40,006 nt of DNA from positions 3,499 to 43,504 of the forward strand of contig MU616772.1 in NCBI GenBank assembly GCA_025201705.1, in the 5' to 3' direction. The notes below the pieces were generated by a model, which made no database searches, was not told the origin of the DNA, and was given only the letters and a program-made list of their open reading frames with translations. Below, one piece after another: positions 1-11,815 of the stretch. Every line of letters starts with the position of its first letter. Within the stretch, counting starts at the first letter, position 1. Origin of the DNA: Dissophora ornata. Lineage: Eukaryota > Mortierellomycota > Mortierellomycetes > Mortierellales > Mortierellaceae. A program made the position numbers and the translations under genes.

Positions 1-1290
1 ATTCCAAGGCCATGGAGTGGTATCTGAAGGCCGCCAACCAAGGAGATGCGGATGCGCAGTTCAACTTAGGTTTCATGTACGAGAATGGAAATGGCGTTCT
101 ACAGAGCTATTCCAAGGCCACGGAGTGGTATTCAAAGGCTGCCAACCAGGGACATGCCGATTCCCAGTGCAACCTAGGTATCATGTACTTCAATGGCAAG
201 GGCGTTCTACAGGACTATTCCAAGGCCATGGAATGGTATCTGAAAGCCGCCAACCAAGGACACGCCCATTCCCAGCGCTGCATTGGTGTCATGTACTACA
301 ATGGCGAGGGTGTTCTACAGGACTATTCTAAGGCCATGGAGTGGTATTTGAAGGCTGCCAAACAAGGACACAGCGTTGCCCAGACCATCCTAGGTTTCAT
401 GTACGGGAACGGCGAGGGTGTTCCACAGGACTGTTTTAAGGCCGTGGAGTGGTATCTGAAGGCCGCCAACCAAGGAGATGCAGATGCCCAGAAGAGCTTA
501 GGTTTCATGTATGAGAATGGCAAGGGTGTTCCACAGGACTATTCCAAGTCCGTGGAGTGGTATCTGAAGGCTGCCAACCAAGGACACAGCGCTGCCCAGT
601 ACAACCTAGGTGTCATGTACTTCAATGGCGAGGATGTTCCACAGGACTATTCCAAGGCCATGGAGTGGTATCTGAAGGCCGCCAGCCAGGGAGACGCCGA
701 TTCCCAGAACAGCGTAGGTTTCATGTATGAGAATGGCAAGGGTGTTCCACAGGACTATCCCAAAGCCATGGAGTGGTATCTGAAGGCCGCCAACCAAGAA
801 AACAGCACTGCCCAGTACAACCTAGGTGTCATGTACAAGAATGGCAATGGTGTTCCACAGGACTATTCCAAGGCCATAGAGTGGTATCTGAAGGCCGCCA
901 ACCAAGGAGATGCAAGTGCCCAGTGCACACTAGGTGTCATGTACTACAATAGCCAGGGAGTTCCGCAGGACTATTTTAAGGCCATGGAGTGGTGTCTGAA
1001 GGCCGCCAACCAAGGATACGCCGACGCCCAGTACAACGTAGGTGTCATGTACCTCAATGGCAAGGGTGTTCCACAGGAATATCCCAAGGCCATGGAGTGG
1101 TATCTGAAGGCCGCCAACCAAGGACACGCCGTGGCGCAGTTCAGCTTAGGTATCATGTACGAAAGTGGCAAGGGTGTCTCTCGGAACTATTTGAAGGCCA
1201 TGGAGTGGTATCAGAAGGCTGCCGACCAAGGACTCCCCTACGCCCAGTCCAAACTAGGTGTCAAGTATAAGGATGGCAAGGGTAACTCGT
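1..1290 (+). repeat. 108-bp tandem coding repeats (Sel1 units)
   Basis: About twelve head-to-tail units of 108 bp, each one 36-residue Sel1 repeat. Long words recur almost unchanged between units, for example GCCATGGAGTGGTATCTGAA and GGTGTTCCACAGGACTAT. Differences cluster at the variable residues of the motif. Such DNA-level similarity suggests recent duplication or gene conversion among units. Confidence 0.9.
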
Positions 1291-1364
1291 TGGTCCAGTC
1301 CAAGGTTGGAAAGTGGTGGAAGAAAGCATCGAGTGGGGTCTTATTGAAGTTGGACGCCCTATAG
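1..1364 (+). CDS. Sel1-repeat (HCP-like) protein, 5'-partial
   Basis: The reading frame is open from the window edge: bases 3-11 encode SKA, the natural continuation of a repeat, so the ATG at 12 is internal and the true start lies upstream. About 12 tandem Sel1-like repeats of 36 residues fill nearly all of the 450 visible residues. The unit reads roughly AQxxLGxMYxNGxGVxQDY followed by xKAMEWYLKAANQG, the alpha-alpha hairpin signature of the TPR-like Sel1 family. The last 30 residues (KWWKKASSG region) leave the repeat pattern, and the stop is TAG at 1362-1364. Sel1 proteins are protein-interaction scaffolds; in fungi they include Chs4/Skt5-type regulators and Hrd3-type ERAD factors, but nothing visible assigns this one to either. 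Any N-terminal domain (for example a kinase or signal peptide) lies outside the window. No intron is seen. AATAAA hexamers at 1583-1588 and 1858-1863 could serve as poly(A) signals. Confidence 0.92.
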   Translation, partial: SKAMEWYLKAANQGDADAQFNLGFMYENGNGVLQSYSKATEWYSKAANQGHADSQCNLGIMYFNGKGVLQDYSKAMEWYLKAANQGHAHSQRCIGVMYYNGEGVLQDYSKAMEWYLKAAKQGHSVAQTILGFMYGNGEGVPQDCFKAVEWYLKAANQGDADAQKSLGFMYENGKGVPQDYSKSVEWYLKAANQGHSAAQYNLGVMYFNGEDVPQDYSKAMEWYLKAASQGDADSQNSVGFMYENGKGVPQDYPKAMEWYLKAANQENSTAQYNLGVMYKNGNGVPQDYSKAIEWYLKAANQGDASAQCTLGVMYYNSQGVPQDYFKAMEWCLKAANQGYADAQYNVGVMYLNGKGVPQEYPKAMEWYLKAANQGHAVAQFSLGIMYESGKGVSRNYLKAMEWYQKAADQGLPYAQSKLGVKYKDGKGNSLVQSKVGKWWKKASSGVLLKLDAL

Positions 1365-2230
1365 TAATGGAGCTAGCATTATCCTACATTGGTGACGGAA
1401 GTGATTTCATGCATCCGAAGGGGCCGATAGTAGTTCGTTAACAAAAACCGGACTGCAATGTACTATGTGGAATACGTTTTTACATACCGTCTCTCCATAC
1501 GTTGTTCTTTCATTCACTCTCTACTAGCCTGTGGCCCGGTCCTGATAGTGATATCAATTGTGATAAGTCGTTGAGGAAGTCTAATAAACATATATTTAAA
1601 GAAAATGCTAATTACAATAAGAGAAGGCGTGGAGATTAATCTACATCTACTAAGGCATTGCTGTAGAAAATATTTTTTGTGTAGTAGCCGCCGCATGTAG
1701 GGGAGAATGAAAGCGAGGTATCGTCATCTGTTAGTGAAAAAAGGGATGGGGTCTCTAGGATGAGCATTTGAAGCCGATGCGCGTGAGAGAATCTCGATAC
1801 TGTGGTCAGTTCCTTAACAGACAGGATAGAGTAGAGTTGTTTTCTTCAAATCAAGTAAATAAACGGAAGGTTATGTATTTCAAGTAAACTTGTCACTTCC
1901 AAATAGGGGAAGAGGGCCTATTTTGTGCACCGCATTCGGCAAACAATGTGTCCATACGCACGTGATGCCTCATTGTTGTGCCAGGACTGCTCTGTGGCTT
2001 GCCTGCACCATGCCTTGTTGACTATTTTTTTTTTTATTTTTATGCAAGGTCTTGTCTGTCTGTCAAAGTCCAGTGCTCCTCACTTCCGCACCGACATCAA
2101 CAAGCTCCTTTTCTCTATCTGTTCACACCCCTATCCCACCTGTCTTGCCTCTTCATCATCCTCCCTTTGTCTCGTACATTTTTACGAATAATTTTAATTC
2201 TTTCGGCGGAAAGGGTTTACATATTATAAA
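1365..2230. other. Intergenic, Sel1 gene 3' end to UTP20 promoter
   Basis: No gene is supported here. The left half is AT-rich and holds possible poly(A) hexamers for the upstream gene. From about 2020 the strand becomes T- and CT-rich, the usual look of a fungal promoter and leader, ending in an AT-rich stretch (TATTATAAA) directly before the UTP20 ATG. Short overlapping frames over 1925-2260 have no recognisable product. Confidence 0.6.
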
Positions 2231-5200
2231 ATGGATGACAGCGCGGCGGCAAAGGTGTTGAACGAGGGCCAGGGCGCCAATCGTTACAAGGTACAACTCC
2301 AAACAAATAATCGCCCAGACAATATTGAAAGATGGGAGCCTGGAGGCTCACGAACCGCTTGCTCATTTTCTTCCTCTACCTCTCTCAATAATGTAGTATC
2401 AAAGCTTCAATGCCCGCGTCAATCAGCTCAAGATCAAGATCACCCGTCAAGTGGGGTTGAAGGATGGCGGAAAAGTCACCACTGGGTCCTTCTTTAACGA
2501 CTCTCTCGAGGAATGGAAGGAATTGAATCTCTCGGCACCATTTGTGCGCTTTGCACTGGAAGTCAGGAATTACTGCCAGACACTCCCTCAGCTGCTCTAT
2601 CATAAGCAGCAGGTCGTTGACTTGTTGATCAAAAACTTGAACGAGGGTAACGCCTTGGCGCTGGAGCCTATTCTAGATCTCACCACACAACTCTCCAAAG
2701 ACCTGGATGGAGAACTCTTTCCATATTTCGGCAGACTTTTGGAGGCCATTCTGCCGCTGGTCGAGTTTCGTGATGTCAAAGTGATTGAGGTAACGGCAGT
2801 TCGCTCTATTTGCGTGCGACTTGATATTGAAGGCGCAGAACAACTGGGTATACAGAGGCACGGAGACTGACTTTCCGTTGCGTCTTCTTTATTTCAGTGG
2901 GCATTCAACTGCATAGCATCATTATTCAAAAAGTATTCGGAGCAACTGAGAACAGATCTGTGCCCAACATTCAAGTAAGGAAGCACTACCATCAGATTTG
3001 TCAATGTTTGAGAAAGCATACCCACACAGTTGTCATATTCGTTGCTAACAGAACGGTCTGTGTTGCTGCTCCTCGAATTACATCTGCCTCTAGGCTGCTC
3101 GCTCCATTTTTAGGAGAAGACAGTTCACAAAAGCCATATATCCGCAACTTCGCAGCAGAGTCATTCTCCTATCTTATTCGGAAAGCACCAGTCGACCATC
3201 TCAAAGTTATCTTGACGTATATTCTGTCACAACTGCGCGAGTCACCGACAGAAAATTTTGTTGAGGGCGTCGCCAAACTGTTTTTTGAAACCATCAAGCT
3301 TGTGGGAAATCAGTTCCAGCACCGTGGCGTGGATGTTGTCCTCAGAGAGGCTATTCGTGCCTTAAAGCGGGAGCAAGATGTCGTGGTAACAGAGAGTGGA
3401 ATGAGCGAAAACACGACTTTCAGGACCTTGTGCAAAACACTGGTGCTCATGGTCCATTATTCCACCAAGGAGCACTTTAAGGGCGTCTGCGAGATGCTTC
3501 TTGCCGAACTCACCTCTAGCGTCGATATGGCGGTCACCCAGGAGAATGCAGAGAGGCGGTGGCTTAATATCGCGGAGTCATTGGGTTTACTCAACGTGTG
3601 TGTGTCAGTCAGAAAGGGAAACCGTATCGATGGTATGTTGTGTTGATCAAATGGTTTTTCTATATTCCGTTTCGTTCGACTATCGTTCACGACGGTGGTT
3701 TCCTGACCCGGTCTTGCTTCTCTTCTAGATTTCGGCAAAGTTTACGAGAAAGCAATCAAAGTGTCAACCCTGGCGCTTGCGCCTGATTCACAGGCGCCGG
3801 CGCTTGTTGTCCAGGAGATGATGAAACTCTCCAGCTCCATGCTGGCTTTCTCGCCACTCGAGAGCGTTCTCTTCCCCGGTGGTCTGTTGCTCGACTCAAT
3901 CTACAAGCATGGGGTATGAATATAGGCAAATGTTTTATTGTTCTAATTTTCCATGTGCCGCCATGACCCGTGGCGCTGATGGCCCATGTATTAATTGATT
4001 GTTTCATGACATCTTTAGGATGTATCCACCGTCTTGGCATTTTCCATCTCCCTCATTAACCTGAAATGGAGACATTACACTCAGATCTTGCTTCCACATA
4101 TCGTCAAATATTGCGCTGCTCATTGGGATTCACAGCACTCGTGCCAGATCATTGTGTTCTTGGCAACACTATTGACATCGGATGTTCTGCAACTCACACC
4201 GGGAATGATCGCTGCAACTGTCGACGAGAACGGACTTCTCAAGTTTCCTGTTGGCAAAGCGCCCGTCGTCAAAAAGAAGCCCTCAAGAGAGTCCAGTGGC
4301 GATTCTGAGCGTATTGTCGACGGAATCTTGCATTTGTTGTCAGAGACATGCGATTGGAAGACAGAGGCTGACCTTTTGAGTCATGTCACCCTGGAGGACG
4401 AGGAGAGCACTGCGATTCCCCGAATTGCCCTGGTCACCGCAGCATTGTCGATCGTGCCTCATATTTCATCTCCCTTCGGAACAACCACAGATGCTGTTCT
4501 GAAGTTGCTGCACTCGTTACTGGAGGCGCTATCTAAAGAAGACCAGTCGATCACTTTGCAGAAGCGAGAGTTTGTTCAGGGGTCTGCCATGGCCACACTT
4601 CACATTCTTCTTGGAGAGACTATCGAGATCTTGGCTGTCATCTGCGAACGCGCTGGCGCAACTGGCGCTAAGTTGCTTGCAAGTCATTGGGACATCGTAG
4701 TCAAGAATGCGTTGTACAACTATGGTTCGAACGAAGTTGTCCTTCGAGGCGTCGCCAAGTACTGCACTATCCTCAAAGACAGGTAAGAGCCACCAACTGT
4801 ACGTGTATCTGACTGGTTTTCAATCGCAATGTCACTCATCCTAACCATGCTGATTTGCATGCGTCCCATAGCAACATTTCCAACAATCTTTTCTCCGTTG
4901 AGACTCTTCGCGAGCTTTATCCCAGACTTGAAAAGAACATCAACTCCCTGCAGCACAGGCGACGACTTCACACCCTGCAGATCCTCTCCAGTTTCGATGT
5001 GATCCCATACGAAGACAAGGATTCGCAGCAAAAAGGGCATTCTCAAAACGACATCTTAGCACAATGTCTTGCCATCGAGGACGTCGACGTCACCGTTGAG
5101 ACATACAGGGAGAAGACGATGCAGATTCGCAAACTCAACACTATGGTTTCGTCTGGAAGAGTCAATGACTTCTACAAGACGGTTTCCATGCGTCTTTGTC

Positions 5201-8200
5201 TTGGTATGTCGGCTTTGCCATCTTACTATTGGATACACACAAAGAGTTGATTTTCGAAATGCGTTTCTAAGCAACAGTACATGTTTAATGTTTTTCATCG
5301 TTGTTAGGTATTCTGACGATCAATTTCCAACCTCTCTGGGCTGACGCCACCACACTTCTCATCAAGACTGCTGAGCTTTACCCCGACGCTTTCTGGGATT
5401 TACTATTCGGAGAGATCAAACGGTTTGAGGACGAGGCATTGTTGGTTGAGAGCGGCCTTTCAGCACAAACTATTTCGGATTACCATGAGATTCGGGAGCG
5501 CCTTGGACTAAATGGGCAGGTCAAGGAGCCCAAGACGAAGGGCGTCAACTTTGACTGCCCCAACTTCAAAAGAATCCGGCGGTCCAATGCGACAGCCTTT
5601 GAGCTGACGGCGCCATCAAAGCAGGGTATGGCCCTTGTCATGCACTTTATTAAGGTGTATGCCCCCGGTGCTGACCGTCTCGATTACTGGAACTACTATG
5701 GCCTGATCCTGAAGGCGCTTGCAGAGGTACCGCAGATAGCCGAGATGCATAACCGCCATTTGGTTCAGGTGTTTTTGAAGTTCATCAAGGACGAGTATGA
5801 GCCCGCATGGAACCGCAAGGACGAGCGCGACTTTGATGACGAGGACCAAGAAGAAGATGCAGTCGAGATGATGAAGGTTCTCCCCAAGACCGCCAAGGAC
5901 ACCAAGGAGCGTCTCCATCTGTTCCTGGCGCTATTTGCAAAGTTCAAGAACCCAAAGCAGACGTACGAGAGCAGCACCCTCCATGATCTCTATCTCCGCC
6001 TATTGACCATTGGAGATGCTCCTCTTCAAGCCCTCGCACTGGATTGTTTGTACACCTTCAAGTCACCCGCGCTGATGCCTTACCAAGATAACCTCAAGAA
6101 TATGCTGGATGATGTCAAATTCCGCGACGAGCTGTCTACGTTCATTATTTCCGAAGGCGAGAGCTCCAATATTGCGGCACTTCATCGGGAGGAAGTTATG
6201 CCAGTTATAATCCGACTCCTTTACGGCTGCATGATCTCAAGGAAGGGCAAGGGATCTGCCAAGGCTGGCATGTCTGCGCGTCGGAAAGCTGTGTTGACTG
6301 CCCTTGGAGGGTGTAACATTAAGGAGCTTGGCTTTTTCATCTCGCTTATGCTAAGCCCATTCGACGTCGGAACTGCTGGCGTCGTGGACGACAGGTTTAT
6401 TTTCTCTATGGACGAGTCTGTGGAACGCGGCCCTGTCGGCCATCTCCGAAAACAAATCGGTTTCTTGAATATCCTGGAGGACGTGATTAAGATGCTGGGA
6501 ACGATCATCGAACCATTTATTCCTCAGCTCTTGACCGCCGTTCTCTGCATGGTTAACCAGGCACAGGAGCGAATGAACATGGACATGGTTGATCAGTCTA
6601 TGCTGGGTGCTGAAGAGGGCGCGATTGAGACGGTACAGATCAAACAACTCAAGGACGTCCGCCAATTTGGTATTAAGCGTATCACCAAGATCTTCAGCCT
6701 CCCTATCTCGACATTCGATTTCGAGCCTTATGTACCCGCAATGTACAACTCGTTCCTGAATAGACGTGTCGGTCGCCTGGATACGGAGAGCACTCAAGCA
6801 CCTTCTGCCATCATGGAGCTTTTTGCTGCGTGGGCGAGCCGCAAAGAATATGTTCTATTCCTCGTCAAATACAACGGCCAGGTCTTAGGAAAGCTCTATG
6901 GCTGCCTGTCTGCCAAGAAGGTCCGCGACCCAGTGATTTCCATGGTCCTCGAGATCATTGAGGACATTCTGAGCCATTGCTACGAGGAAAAGGAGGAACT
7001 TGAGAAGCCCTTTACGACACAGGTTCTAATTCCTTACACTGACTGTCTCTTGGACAACCTCGAGATTGTGCTCGCCAAGAACAGTGGCGACGCCAAGTTT
7101 GGCAGGGACAACTTTACAAAGAGGGAGATCTCCATCCTGTCGCAGATTGCCACTTATGTCAAGAATGGCCCACAGGCAATCAAGTTGGTCGATCTCTTGC
7201 TGCCCAGTCTTAAGAAGAACCACAGGATTGTGCCCGAAAAGACCAAGGCGGACATTCTTCGAATCATTGTCAACTTTTTACCGATCATTCCCGACCTCAC
7301 ACCGGAGAGCCCACTCTTTATCAAGTACTTTAACCAACTGGTTGTCCTCTTCTCGACGCTTATGGCAAGAGACTGTCGTGTTTTGCTGGTCGATATCATG
7401 GCCGAGTTTGCCAAGATTGATACGTCCCTCGAGACAGTGTCTTCTCTGGTGGCCGAGCTCAATGCCTTCTCGACCACGCGCATTGACGCGCCCGATTTCG
7501 ACCGCCGCATGGATGCCTTTAACATGTTGACGAACTCACTGTACAAGACGCTAAACAGCCGCCAGTGGCTCCCAGTTCTCCACAACATGATGTTTTATAT
7601 TCGTGATCCCGAAGAGATGTCGATCCGCAGCAACGCTACATTTGGCCTCACAAGGTTTATTGACCAATGCGCTGATCTGCCTGCTGAAGATCCTCAGCAC
7701 GAGTTGTTCAGAGGATTGTTGGCTCACATTGTCTACCCTGGACTCAAGAAGGGCGTCAAGTCACCTATCGAGTTGGTCCGCTTCGAGTTTGTTGCGGTTT
7801 TGGCTCATGCTGTGAAGCGTTGCCCCGACCAAGTTCAGTTCTCGGATATGACGCCGCTCTTAGTCGGTGGCGACGAGGAGGCTTCATTTTTCACGAACAT
7901 CTACCACATTCAGTTGCATCGTCGTATTCGTGCCCTGAACCGCTTCTCGGAAGAGTGCGCCAAGGGAACGTTCCGCCCCACGACTTTGACCCAGATCTTT
8001 GCCCCTTTGATCGCCCATTTCATTTTTGAGGCTGACAAGAGCACAGACCATAACCTGGTCAACGAAACTGTTTCGACTCTGGGTGTCATTGCTTCGCAGC
8101 TGCCTTGGGGGTCGTACTATGCGCTTTTGAAGAGTTATCTCAAGCTCATTCCACGCAAGTCTGAGATGGAGAAGATTTTGGTCCGCACCGTTATCGCTAT

Positions 8201-11200
8201 CTTGGACAGCTTCCACTTTGACATTAAGAATGTTGAAGTCACTGCTGAGGATGCTGTAGCGATTGTCCGCAAGAAAGTTCGTACCGTCAAGCCTAAGAGC
8301 GCGCGCAAGAAGACTGCCGACGATGATGACGAAAGACCTGACGAAGAGGGGTCCAAGACACGGAGACGCGATGAAGAAGGAGACGTGGAGATGGAAGAAG
8401 CCCCAGCCCCAGAGTTTGCTCTCAAGACTGAGGGAACCCCCGCTGACGAGGAGGCTGAGCCTGAGGAAGTTGAGGAAGGTCAGGACGAGGATGATGAGGA
8501 TGAAGATCTCGATGCTGAGGGGATTGAAGACAGTGATATCATGGACGTAGCGCTGTCCCCTGCTGAGGCCGCCGCAGCTCTTGCTTCAAAAATTCACGAC
8601 ACTGTCATCAAAAAACTGCTGCCTGAACTCCATCGGTACCTTACCAACAAGGACGAAGCCAGTGTCATGATTCGTGTTCCAGTAGCCCTCGCTATCACCA
8701 AGCTTCTCAAGGCCCTCCCTGACGTTTCCCTCCGCACCAACCTCCCCGGATTGTTGACCTCGGTCTGTCAGATCCTCAAGAGTCGCCAACAGGAGGCCCG
8801 AGACTCCACCCGCGATACCTTAATCAAGATTACCATGTTCCTTGGTGCCAGCTACTTCAACTTCATTTTGAAGGAGATGAAGGGGGTCTTGCTTCGTGGT
8901 TACCAGCTTCACGTCTTAGGTTTCACCCTTCATGCCATGTTGACGCATATGGTGCCGACTTTGCAAGTTGGTGAACTGGACTATTGCCTCAAGGAGATAG
9001 TGGATGTTCTTGTGAACGACATCTTTGGCGAGACTGGTATCGAGAAGGAGACAGAGGAGATTACCGGCAAGATGAAGGAGGCCAAGAGCAATTTGAGCTT
9101 CCACTCGTTTGAACTGCTTGCTGGCATAATCGAGTTCAAGCACCTGGGCTTGATCTTGATCCCGATCAAGGAGCTTCTGAGCGAAACTGAAGCGATCAAG
9201 GTGATGCGTAAAGTCGACGAAGTCATGCGACGATTGGCGACGGGATTAAACAACAATCCTCGGTTTGAGATTAAGGAGGTGTTGATCTTTTGTCATGGCT
9301 TGATATCCCAGAACTTGGCCATCTCCAAGACCAAGGAAGAGATCAAGAAGGAAAAGTCGCGCATGGAAATCAACTACACTGTCGATACTAAGCGACCCAG
9401 CCAACTGACTTTGGACTGCTTCCCTGCCAATGCCCATCGATTTGTCGCATTCGGACTTAACATCTTCCGCGCGTCCTTGACCCGAAACAAGTTTGATGTG
9501 CGCTCTAAAGAACAGCTTGCACTGTTGGACCCTTTCGTGGAGATTGTCGGAGGTGGAGTCTTTGCAAAGTACCCCGATGTAATCCAACAGTCGCTCAAGA
9601 TCATGTGTATCCTCGCCAAAATCAAGCTGCCATCGCTCGACAGGGGATTGCCCGTGGTGATCAAGCAGACGTTCGTGCTGCTCAAGGCCCAAGGATCGAC
9701 AAAGTCGGAGCTGGCCCAGTCGTGCTTCAAGATGCTTGCGGTCGCTATCCGTGAGTGCAAGAAGGTTGTCATCAAGGAAGAGCAGCTTACCATGCTCTTG
9801 AACATGATTCAGCCTGATCTAGAAGAGCCCGAACGTCAAACCACGACCTTCTCGTTGATTCGCGCCATTGTGTCGCGCCAATTTGTCGTCCCCGAGATGT
9901 ATGACATTATGATGAACATATCCGAGATCATGGTCACTTCGCAATCCCAACAGGCCCGCGAGGAATGTCGCCGCGCTTTGCTTCAGTTCCTGCTGGACTA
10001 CCCTCAAGGTCGTGGCCGTCTTCGCAACCAGATGAACTTTTTGGTCAAGAACCTGAGCTATGTCTTCGAAAGCGGACGCCAATCCGTGATGGAGATGATG
10101 CACGTCATCATCCAAAAGTTCGCGGACGAGGTCTTGATGGAATACGCCGAGCTCTTCTTCCTAGCCCTAGTCATGCAACTTGTTAACGACGACTCAAGCA
10201 AGTGCCGAGAGATGGCTGGAGCTTTGATCAAGGAACTTCTCCAAAGGATGAACCGACCCAAGCTCGACAACAGCTACTTGCTTCTCGGAAAGTGGTTCGA
10301 TCAGACCGAGCAGCGCAGCTTGCAGCGCGCAGCCTCTCAAGTTTATGGTCTAGCAGTTGAAGCCTTTGGGCCTGCTTTCAAGAAGCAGATCCCGACTCTG
10401 TTGCCTCGCTTGCAGTTCGCACTCGAATCGAGCTTGCAGATTATGGAGGAGGCCCAGGAACATGCTGCACAAGCGGACAAGTTCGAGGAGCAGGAACAGG
10501 ATGCCATGGACATGGATACGGAATGGGAGGTGGGCTACTATGCTTTGAATACGTTCACAAAGCTTGTGAAGCAGTTCCCAACGGTGATCAACTCGAGTGA
10601 GGTAACAACCTTGTGGCCCCTGATCCGAGAGCACATGTTGCATCCCCATGCTTGGGTGCGTCTATCCGCCACGCGTTTGTTCGGTGTCTTCTTTTCTGGA
10701 ATCGACCCTTTGACGCGCACTCCTCTGGACAAAACTGCCTCATCTGACTTGGAATTGTCGCCCGAGATGCTCAAGTCGGTGGCGCAAAGTCTGTGCGAGC
10801 AGCTGAAGAGTGAATTCCTATCCAAAGATCTAGGAGGTCAGATCGTGAAGAACTTGTTCTTTATCGCCAAGAGTTTCTATGCACTCCCTGATGAGCTCGA
10901 GATCATCGAGAAGGGGGAAAATGGGGAGCAGGAGGAAGATGGCGAGGGGGATGACGATGAAGACGACGAGGACGATGATGAGGAAGGAGAACACGAGAAA
11001 GCCGCGCCCGAGGCGAAGCTGCCAGTCAAGAGATCGCTGTACTGGCTCGTGAAACGACTGTCGTTCTTGTCGAGAGGTGCTGCCATGCGAAAGAACAGCA
11101 GCAAGTCAACGATCCAGCAAACATGCATCTTCCAGTGCATGGCTGCCATCACGACGCATATCCACACCAACGACCTCAAACCATACTTGATCCCCATCAT

Positions 11201-11643
11201 TACTCCGATCTATCGCATCGTGAACGATGAGACTGCCAAAGGCGCTGAAACTGGTATGTGTCCACTCTCCTACAATATGATTTATTACATGTGTAATCGA
11301 CTATGTATGACTTACATTATTGCTATTTCTCTCTCCCCTCTTTTCTTTTGTAAAAACAGAGGAGCTCAAGAAGCTCGGATCGGAGGTCCTGGATCTGGTC
11401 CAGAAGCGCGCCGGCACGACTGACTACTTTAACGCCTACAACCGTGTCCGGCAGCACGTGCTCGATGTCCGTCGGGAGCGCAAGCAGCAGCGCGTCATGC
11501 AGGCCATGAACGACCCCGAGGCCCGTGCTCGCAGACGCATCCAAAAGAACGAGATGAAGTCGAGGAAGCGTCAGCTCAAGACCAAGGAGTTTGCAAAGGA
11601 CAAAGTCCGCCTGACCACTATCAAGAAGCGTAGAGTCGACTAA
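2231..11643 (+). CDS. UTP20: UTP20 (DRIM) U3 snoRNP / small-subunit processome scaffold
   Basis: Nine exons: 2231-2290, 2397-2789, 2898-2974, 3094-3632, 3729-3913, 4019-4782, 4872-5203, 5308-11253 and 11360-11643. They total 8580 nt, 2859 aa plus stop; human UTP20 is about 2785 aa and yeast about 2493. All introns are GT-AG and phases match at every join. Recognition rests on the N-terminal RYKYQSFNARVNQLKI segment, LNLSAPF, PYIRNFAAESFSYLIRK in exon 4, and a basic C-terminal tail ending KKRRVD. UTP20 is a nucleolar HEAT-repeat solenoid that binds pre-rRNA in the 90S pre-ribosome and is needed for 18S rRNA maturation. Two acidic low-complexity stretches (about residues 1789-1863 and 2651-2681) interrupt the helical repeats and probably form disordered loops. 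The start is the first ATG whose exon splices in frame. AATAAA follows at 11695-11700. Identity is very secure; exon 1 is short and rests on phase and family match. Confidence 0.96.
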
Positions 11644-11694
11644 AGACAAACCCCATTGCATTTTCTTTCTTTTTATCCACTGTAATATCACATC

Positions 11695-11700
11695 AATAAA
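11695..11700 (+). terminator. Poly(A) signal AATAAA for UTP20
   Basis: A canonical AATAAA lies 52 nt past the UTP20 stop codon, at normal distance for 3' end formation. Confidence 0.7.
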
Positions 11701-11737
11701 CCCACGCATACCATGAACCAAATATCATTACCGTGCT

Positions 11738-11743
11738 TTTATT
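11738..11743 (-). terminator. Poly(A) signal AATAAA for SWC4
   Basis: TTTATT on the plus strand reads AATAAA on the minus strand, 73 nt past the SWC4 stop. It faces the UTP20 signal only about 40 bp away, so the two convergent transcripts probably overlap at their 3' ends. Confidence 0.6.
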
Positions 11744-11815
11744 TGATGGGTTCTTATGGTACAAATGATACGCATCGTGTAGAGTGCGTACTCTGGGGAA
11801 AACCAGAAATCGATC

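Noticed and set aside
323..1171. Several antisense frames across the Sel1 repeats.
   Set aside because: They repeat every 108 bp as mirror images of the sense repeats and have no independent family match.
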